Below are positions 57,046-64,000 of a stretch of 64,000 bases of DNA, piece by piece; position 1 is the stretch's first letter, and each line of letters begins with the position of its first letter. The notes beneath the pieces were generated by a model. That model ran no database searches. It was not told the origin of the DNA and worked only from the letters and a program-made list of their open reading frames with translations. The translations under genes were made by a program, and so were the position numbers. The stretch comes from Prostheceraeus crozeri (Eukaryota; Platyhelminthes; Polycladida; Euryleptidae): positions 62,001 to 126,000 of the forward strand of contig CAJQUW010012890.1 in assembly GCA_907163375.1 (NCBI GenBank). The letters run 5' to 3'.

Positions 57046-57059
57046 GAATAAGTGAATAG

Positions 57060-58310
57060 AAGTACACCCTACTTTTTCCACTTGTTGCTTGACCAAGCCC
57101 TATCATACCAGCAAGTCAGGGATGGAGCAGCCTTCATTCCTTAGCAATTCTCACCAGTTTAGAGTTAATAGCCAGTGAGAGCTGTGGTACCTCCCAAATA
57201 GGACATGCTCGACCCCTTCGAACTGATCTTCTTGTTCATCTTGATGAACATCTTGTTCATCGTGTCTAGTGCATATGTTTAACTGTCAAATACATTAATC
57301 AAATGTAGGATCTGCAATCGATTCTCAAAAATCGGGTCAACTGATAGGGAACGGACCAAGCGGATGAATATTTTGAATAGATTTTGTCAAAAAAGGAACA
57401 AAAGTAAAGAGAGATAACTCAATAGCTTCATTGATGTTTTAGCTTGTCTGTAAATTTGCAGTGTTTCGGGATTTATGCATAACTCTAAGTAAAGTGGAAA
57501 TGGTATTGTCAATGTCCTGAATAATTCACAGGTCCTCTCTCTCTAGGGAAGCCTATCCTAATTTGCTGGCCCCACTTAACTGCACTTCTAATAGCGTTGT
57601 GTTTTCTGCTCTGATTTGTAACGACTCACAGTTTCTTCATGCCCTCAACCGTTATGACATTGATGGTAGATGCAGGCCTGTGATTAGCCTATGAGAAAAA
57701 TTGAGGATTTTCTTTGGAAAATTTGAGAAATTGGAACGGAGCCTACTATGATAATTACAAGAAAAATTCCAAATTTTAGCATGGATTTTGTGCCAAACTT
57801 CAAATCATGAAAATCACAACGAAGAAGGCAACCCCAGGGTTGAGATATTTGTCTCGACAAAATTGGTGCACTTAACAGATTCATTATCTACAGCATCTGA
57901 TAGCAGGTACCTAAAAGAATCATTTTTCTGAAACTTTGTACTGAGCGAAACACCTGCTTTTCCACGACCATACATGATTCTCATAAATGTGCTTGAGAAA
58001 CAGCTTGCACTTGGAAAGCTTGTTAACATGAACGCTCCCTTCCAAATAGAAGCGGATTGCTGTAAGCCAATTTTCCTAAACGCAAAATTCAACTAATAGA
58101 TACAGCGATTGAAACAAATTGACTCGAAAGTGCCTGAAAAGCTTTCGAGAGGTCGAACACAAACACCTCTCTAAATAGGCCTACCAAAACAATTGGAGCA
58201 TCTTCACAGATAAATGATAAGAAAACCACTTACGATTGCAAAAAGCCATCATACCGGAGATTTTGGAAACAATATCTGATCCTATGCAATCATCTCTGCA
58301 AAAAACATGC
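57060..58310. other. No gene recognised
   Basis: A 92-codon minus-strand frame at 57814-58092 and the neighbouring frame at 57684 carry no motif that I know. No element ends were seen. Confidence 0.4.
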
Positions 58311-58316
58311 TGCATT

Positions 58317-58498
58317 CTCTGATATAAATCCGACATTTCTGATTTCTGATATAAATCCGACATTTCTGATTTCAGATATAAATCCGACACTTCTGATTTC
58401 TGATATAAATCCGACATTTCTGATTTCTGATATAAAGCCGACATTTCTGATTTCTGATATAAATCCGACATTTCTGATTTCTGGTATAAAGCCGATAT
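58317..58498. repeat. Minisatellite, 27-base unit, about 7 copies
   Basis: The unit is ATAAATCCGACATTTCTGAT plus TTCTGAT, repeated with very few differences, so it is young or homogenised. Because 27 is divisible by three, open frames with a nine-residue repeat (SDLYQKSEM) appear on the minus strand. I regard these as a by-product. Confidence 0.85.
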
Positions 58499-59599
58499 TT
58501 TTAATGCATGTCATATTACCCTTCTTGAGCACAAAATATCTTCAGGAAGTGTGGTGAAATGACAAAGTGCAATGTAAAAAGTCGTGCCACAATGGTTTAT
58601 TTCAATTTCACTTAGGAGGACTAAGATTTCATCTTGCAAATCAGAGAAATCTTCAACTGAATTTACTTGTCCTAAACAAAATAATCACCAACCGCTAAGT
58701 TGAGGGCATGTGTGAATTCTGGTTTGTTTACTGATTTTGAATGCAGTCATACAAGGTACTGAGTTTGCAATATACGGAATATCGGTTTCGTACGTCTTGA
58801 AAATCTACCATGGCTGCCATAATGCATGACTTACGCACTGAAGAGTCCTTGGTTATTCATTTTTTCATAAGATTAGTTGGAAAATCAAGTGCAGAAGACG
58901 GTAATTATTTTATATGCCTTATTAATTTCGGCCTCCTCTTAGGCCATCATCAGAAGATCTTCTCAGTAGAGCTTGTCAGTAAAGTTGTTAGTCTCATCTA
59001 GGCAACAGGTGAAAGAAGATCAACTGTATTCGCATGAAGTTCCTCAGAGTGATGATGACATCCATATTTTCCACTAGACTCCGACTGAAAATCTACCAAC
59101 CCAGTAATAGGTGGTTTGAATGTCTTAAATAATTTTCGTCCGTATACAGCGATAAAAATTGTGTGCTCAGCCGTGTTCAGCAAATTGTGAAAACGATCTT
59201 GCGAATAATTCATCCAAGATGCCGGTCGCCTGCAAACAGATATATGGGATAGCAGAACGTTAGAAAATTCGAACCCCGCACGCAAGCGATCGGGAGGCAG
59301 ATAGACACTAAATTAAGAGACCATCGCTTTACCCCTTCTGATGGGTTCCTGTTCAGTGGATATAAGGCGAATTGACTGAGTGAAACAAAAGTTTCAGTTG
59401 ATAAGAGTTGAAATCCAAGTGAGCTGGGCTACCTGCACGTTGTCATATAATGAAAATAGAATATCGATATCGTATAAACCTGAAAAACGTTCTTACTGAC
59501 ATCTCCATTTTAATCGGAGAGCGAAAATAGTTCTAAGGGCTGTCAATCACTCAAAACTTCTACTGTGATTAAAGGTGGGACCTGTAAACTACGACAGTA

Positions 59600-59700
59600 C
59601 CAGGGGTCGCAATACGGCACCATTTTTGCAAAACCGGTACTTCGGTATTCCAGCAATGACAAAACCGGTATTATCGGTATCACCGGTTATTAAATGAAAG
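59600..59700. repeat. hAT-like orphan left end
   Basis: CAGGGGTCGCAATACGGCAC is followed by several ACCGGTA words. A related CCGG-TTTTC block is near 61490, but no inverse terminus was found, so the limits of the element are unknown. Confidence 0.4.
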
Positions 59701-60254
59701 CACGAAAGTTATTTATGATATATCTTTCATCGAGCAAATTTTGTTGAAGGTAGCGAATGCACTAGGCATATGAATACGCTATGTAAATAGCAGTCACAGT
59801 TGTCAATAACAAAGATTTTCTTCTTCCTAGCAAAAATTTCTGCGAATGAGCCTGTTTAGAAGTTATTCTCGTTTTCCTTCTACGCGGGCGTGCATCCTCT
59901 TATTTTATTGTTTGTTAAGGTTAGATCCATTGTTTGATTGAGGCTTTTGTTAATTTCACCATCATTGTTTTCCTCGTATGTTCATCGGGTCTCATTGTTT
60001 ACCGCCTTAGTATTACATAATAATGAATGAAATGTTTACTGCCATCGAGCCAAAGAATTGAACGTCGTGCACCTGTGAATAGACACATGATTGTAAACAA
60101 CAATGCACAACTGGAAAGACGAATGGCTATTATTGGACGAGTGCCGGAAACAAATTGTGTCGAATCGAAAAGCGAATGTACAGGTTGGCCCAGATATAGT
60201 GAATCTCTCACTCATCAATGAACATGAATTGAGCATCATTGAACTCATCATTGT

Positions 60255-60273
60255 CACTCTCTCTCTCTCTCTC
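60255..60273. repeat. (TC)n microsatellite
   Basis: An uninterrupted run of CT pairs. Confidence 0.85.
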
Positions 60274-60547
60274 GCTTTCGATCCTGCAATGAATTTGTTA
60301 CGATTGATCGATGACTCATTGAAATTTGAATGTTAATTGCTTGATTGTACAGTTGTTGGACAACATAAAATGAGTCGATCAGGGTTACTTCCTACGTTTG
60401 TTGCATTGTTACATCTTTCGTTCTTTCAAGCAAGACTGGTATCAAATATACTTGATTCTCATAGAAAATGGCAAAATGTTTTAGAGCTTACAGAGAAATA
60501 AATAACTCAAGATAAGTCAAGATGTATTTTTTGAGAACAAGTGGGAT

Positions 60548-60658
60548 CACAGAATTAGATTCATCTGCGCGCGCTTCAGTAGCAGATAAATTCCGATAAT
60601 TATTCCGATAATAAAGCAGATAATTCCGAAGCAGATAAACAAAATATTTAATTCTGTG
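60548..60658. mobile_element. 111-bp hAT MITE, TSD AGTGGGAT
   Basis: It starts CACAGAATTAGATTCATCTG, ends TTTAATTCTGTG, and is flanked on both sides by the exact duplication AGTGGGAT (60540-60547 and 60659-60666). Its first 27 bases match the inverse of the right end of the 0.6-kb elements at 11913 and 48719, so it is a short relative. The interior has repeats of AGATAA-TTCCGA. Confidence 0.85.
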
Positions 60659-60669
60659 AGTGGGATATC

Positions 60670-62590
60670 TTCACCTTTAAAATGACACATACTACATTAT
60701 GTTTCTTCTACTTGAAGCTACGCGCTTTTAGAACTAGTAAGCTACATCTGAGCCACCCTGTGCAAAAAAGTGAGATGCAAGATAGACTTGCGAATTCAAT
60801 AACTGGACTGAAACTGGTGTTACAGATCATCATTGTGACTTGCGATATCTATCACACTTCGAATAAAAATAATTTGTTTCTTTGTTCCCATGATTCTTAT
60901 TTTAGGACTAAAATAGACCTTAATATTTGTAACTGAACCACAAAACATATGGTGATTTGTCTGGCAGACGGTTGGGAAACCAATAGTGGAAAACACTCTC
61001 CGATTCCACTGAAATCGATGGAATGTTGAGAAGACAATCGTAGATAAGTCGAAGATGAAATCCGAGGAAAGTACTCTCTTCTGTTGATGAAACTTCACTT
61101 GATATATAGCTGGACTGAAATCAGTACCATTATCTTCCGTGCAAATTCTGACATCAATTTTTATGCAACAATTCTGACATTGTTCTTCTCAGATTTTCAT
61201 TGTTATCATCGCTTTCGATGATATCTTCATCTTCTCTGTTTCTTCAGAAGATTGACGATCGAATTTAAAAATTATTGGCGATTCAATCTCTTCAGTTTTC
61301 GAAACAGCATGTCTTCACAACAGTTCTCTTTTCGACCATGGATTAAAGGTTGCGACATAACTTATTGATTTGTGCAGTGATCTTGAAGTATTCTCGGTTC
61401 GATAATATTTTGCATTTCCATAGCATTATTTGTTCAACAAATTTAAACAAGAGAAACACAGAAGTAATTATAGCGACATTTGGAAATCGCAAAACCGGTT
61501 TTCGAATTTCTGAAAAATAGAAAATACCGGCATTTCTGTCGAAATAATCAAGAATTTTCAACTTAATGGAAACTTTTGTGATTGGTCAAAAGGGACACTG
61601 ATTATGTACTCGGCAACCTCCAGCTTCACAATCCTCTCAATAACCCCTCCCTCCAACAAACCCCAGTTATTGAACTAGCCAGCAGCTGTTAAAATTGCAA
61701 ATCGTCTTTTCATGTACTTTTTTCTTTCTTGCTTGAGCTGATTTTGATTCATTCTGGGCTGAAGAAGAATACTCGAAACGTTCCGACACTCCGTGTGTAT
61801 TCTCTAATTCTCTATACCCATTAGGCCGTTAGGCAGACTGAATTAAGTTTAATTGAAATTATACCTTTTTCTTCTTCCTGGTATAATACTCTCTGTTACC
61901 TTGAAAATTGGTGTGAACATAGTTATGAAATTCCTGCATTTGTAAAATCAGAAATCTAACTTCGAAGTGAAAATTGAAAATCGAAATCTACACATACATA
62001 ATATCGCATGAGCTTCAATGCTACTGATAAGATTCTTGTTAGCAACATGATATATAGAAATATTCCCCTGTAGAGTAAAAGCACATAAAAGAAACAGCAG
62101 CCTAACGTAAGGAACTTTCGAAACCGTTCGAGAAACCGAACAGAAACTGCTACGAGAAACCGTTTAATCACAGAAAATACTCCATATACTGTAGAGTGCT
62201 TTCCTTCAATAGCATGATTCTTCGTCTACTATTCTAGCATAAGCCAAAGTTTTAAGGCGCAACTTTTTTGCTCCTTTTTTGTGGATCGCCTAACACTATT
62301 GCAATATGAATAGTTAACCGCTAGGATGGACTGATCATCGTGAATTCTCTGACCTCTTTTTGCTTTTATTTCATTGGGATATGATTGGGAAGTAGGTTTT
62401 TAACAAATAATTTTACTAGATATATTTGCAGTTGGGAATAATATACTCAAATTTGAGTTTTGCGGAAAATACTCAAACTGTAAATTAGACTATTGTAGCA
62501 GACGTTTCGATGGCTGATCTCCCGTGCAGAAACTAAGCCGTATGCTAGACAGGTAGACAAAGAGTCTTCTTTTTTAAGGAAAACACTGAA
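60670..62590. other. No gene recognised
   Basis: Only short frames without motifs are present. Confidence 0.4.
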
Positions 62591-62594
62591 TGTG

Positions 62595-63060
62595 AAGTAT
62601 TTCATGTGATTAATTGGTTTCTCACAAAGGTTTCTGCAAAAGTTTCGAAAGTTCCTCACGTGCAGCCTAGGGAATTTTGGACACAAGCAATAGCAACTTC
62701 CATCCTCTTCGTTATCGTATTGGAGGCTATCTCAGAAGACTTCTGCCGTGATTGTCCATGGGAACTGTTTTGCGCTGACGATTTGGTCATTATCGACCAC
62801 TCGTTCGAATCTTTGAAGCTTCGTTTCAACAGCTAGAAAACAAACCTAGAGCGTAAAATTTCTCATCAGCAAGGCCGATCACACGACACAACAAATGGGT
62901 AAGGCCAGGCATTCTTGTGGTGCTTGTAGACAGGGAGCTGGTAGGAACTCAATTCTGTGTTCACATTGCAACTTTTGGATCCACCTTTACACCATTCGTG
63001 CTGACCCCAACTTCAAATGCAGCAGATGTGAAGGTGTCTTACAGGGTGTATGACACAATC
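62595..63060 (+). pseudogene. LINE reverse transcriptase relic with Cys motif
   Basis: The plus strand encodes ILFVIVLEAISEDFCRDCPW then ELFCADDLVIIDHSFESL, where FCADD takes the place of the usual YADD catalytic box. In another frame comes GKARHSCGACRQGAGRNSIL then CSHCNFWIH and RADPNFKCSRCEG, a C-x2-C...C-x2-C-x2-W-x-H zinc-binding motif. The order (YADDLVI, then the Cys motif, then RADP-F-C-RC) is that of a LINE family common in marine invertebrates. The region between the blocks is shortened and the frames differ. Confidence 0.7.
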
Positions 63061-63064
63061 AGTT

Positions 63065-64000
63065 CAAGAATTTCCCCTGCTTTTTCCAAGTTTTCTAGAC
63101 AAATGTACATAATATGCCTAAGTCATATCAGTCATAGATCTAATATTTATGCTATAGTATCAAGATCGGATTATCCTGTCCATTCGGTTTTGCCTAAACA
63201 TAGCGCAGAGGTCTTCAAGGCTTCATGCTGTGTCCCTTACTCTACAGCTCATTACATCACATGAATGGCTCAGTCGTTGGGCGTACATTTTGTTATTTTT
63301 TCATTTATCATCAGTGATTGGCTGCATCGTGAATGTCACGAATTCGGACATGAATGTAAGATTTTGTATTGCTGAGAATACAGCCCGGCAATGTTATGCT
63401 CAATAGACCCTTGAAGTCGCACATACGCACACATAAGGCTAATAACGCCAACTATTATCAGTCAGCGTAATCTAGGTTAGCTAAAAGCTTAGTATAATAA
63501 TGTACAGCGTACGTCAGAAATGGGTAGAAAATATTTCTTGGCTCAGAGAAAGCTCATAATAGAGGTAAACTAAAATAGAGAGCCTAAAATAGAGGTAAAT
63601 GTCTTAAGATCTCAACAATGTCTAGTCTGTCGTAATGGAGAGATTGTCTTAATAGAGAGAAAATGCGGTATTTGTGTTTATTACAGGAAAAACTTAATTT
63701 TCACTTTTGCTTGGACATTTAAGAGCCTGTGTGCTTGCGTGAGATGGTGAAATCGGTGAAAGGAGCCCGATAACAAACATGAACAATCAGTAGGCGTTCA
63801 GGACGTCGTGATTTTTGAGCAAGCATCCACGTACCATCTTAATGAGAAAAAATCGATAGACATCTTCGACAGTACATGTATATACAATGTGGTGCCCAAA
63901 ATGGCATTTTCAGTATAATTTGTGTCTCATATTCTTTAGGTTTTCTACAGTTCTGCTGTGGTTTCTGCACTTACACATTCTCTTCTACATAACCACGGAA
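63065..64000. other. Mostly anonymous DNA, one possible pogo-like right end
   Basis: AATAGAGGTAAA words and GGAGAGATTGTCTTAATAGA lead to AATGCGGTA at about 63669. The style matches pogo/Tigger ends (CCGCATTTTCTCTC from the other strand, with TA outside). No left end was found. The rest is featureless. Confidence 0.35.

Noticed and set aside
57540-57690. Exon-like segment after CTCTCTCTCTAG
   Set aside because: The acceptor-like run is attractive, but the frame (NLLAPLNCTSNSVVFSAL) matches nothing I know and has no donor.
58181-58532. Repeat-protein gene (SDLYQKSEM repeats)
   Set aside because: The frames are produced by a 27-base minisatellite. Two frames of the same strand stay open for the same reason, and no start, splice or poly(A) context supports a gene.
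1-64000. CRISPR arrays, bacterial operons or rRNA
   Set aside because: Nothing with regular spacers, Shine-Dalgarno-led gene chains or rRNA-like conserved blocks was seen. Splice sites, SINEs and LINEs show that this is animal nuclear DNA.

Overview
This is a stretch of animal nuclear DNA, AT-rich and crowded with transposable elements. The element mix (Penelope-like elements with GIY-YIG endonucleases, RTE- and CR1/jockey-type LINEs, tRNA-headed SINEs, many hAT and Harbinger-like MITEs, pogo and TNP2-type transposons) and the animal form of the two host genes suggest an invertebrate, most likely marine. I cannot fix the phylum. No bacterial, organellar, rRNA or CRISPR feature is visible.

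Only two host genes can be supported, both on the minus strand. The first is an apparently intact, intronless MTFMT (mitochondrial methionyl-tRNA formyltransferase) at 6.2-7.35 kb. The second is a gene that looks like NOPCHAP1, a nucleolar box C/D snoRNP assembly cofactor. I see two coding exons of it, at 49.4-49.5 kb and 17.84-18.03 kb, with good splice sites and matching phase. If that pairing is right, a 31-kb intron fills about half the window. Its upstream exon or exons were not found.

Layout: 0.7-2.5 kb TNP2/CACTA-like transposase relic; 5.2-7.35 kb LINE scraps next to MTFMT; 7.7-14.5 kb an inverted pair of 0.7-kb elements, with a hAT MITE nested in an older relative between them; 14.9-19.6 kb SINEs, a Harbinger-like MITE carrying a tRNA-like head, and the last NOPCHAP1-like exon; 19.6-21.3 kb a 1.66-kb palindrome of two head-to-head MITE copies; 22.7-27.0 kb a LINE split by a Penelope-like element and by a GC-rich retroelement fossil; 28.7-30.4 kb two more LINE pieces; 33.1-33.9 kb a LINE C-terminus; 35.5-36.4 kb an unclassified inverted-repeat element; 39.0-40.1 kb a MITE with a Penelope 3' end inside it; 42.1-45.3 kb a large Penelope-like inverted repeat; 47.8-49.5 kb two hAT elements and the internal NOPCHAP1-like exon; 52.7-53.5 kb a deleted pogo element; 55.5-57.0 and 60.5 kb three hAT elements with clear target-site duplications; 62.6-63.1 kb a LINE relic. 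The rest is AT-rich DNA with no gene that I recognise.

The most interesting structures are the 42.1-45.3 kb Penelope inverted repeat with a hammerhead-like motif at each outer end, the near-perfect 1.66-kb palindrome, the very long inferred intron, and the several elements nested inside one another.
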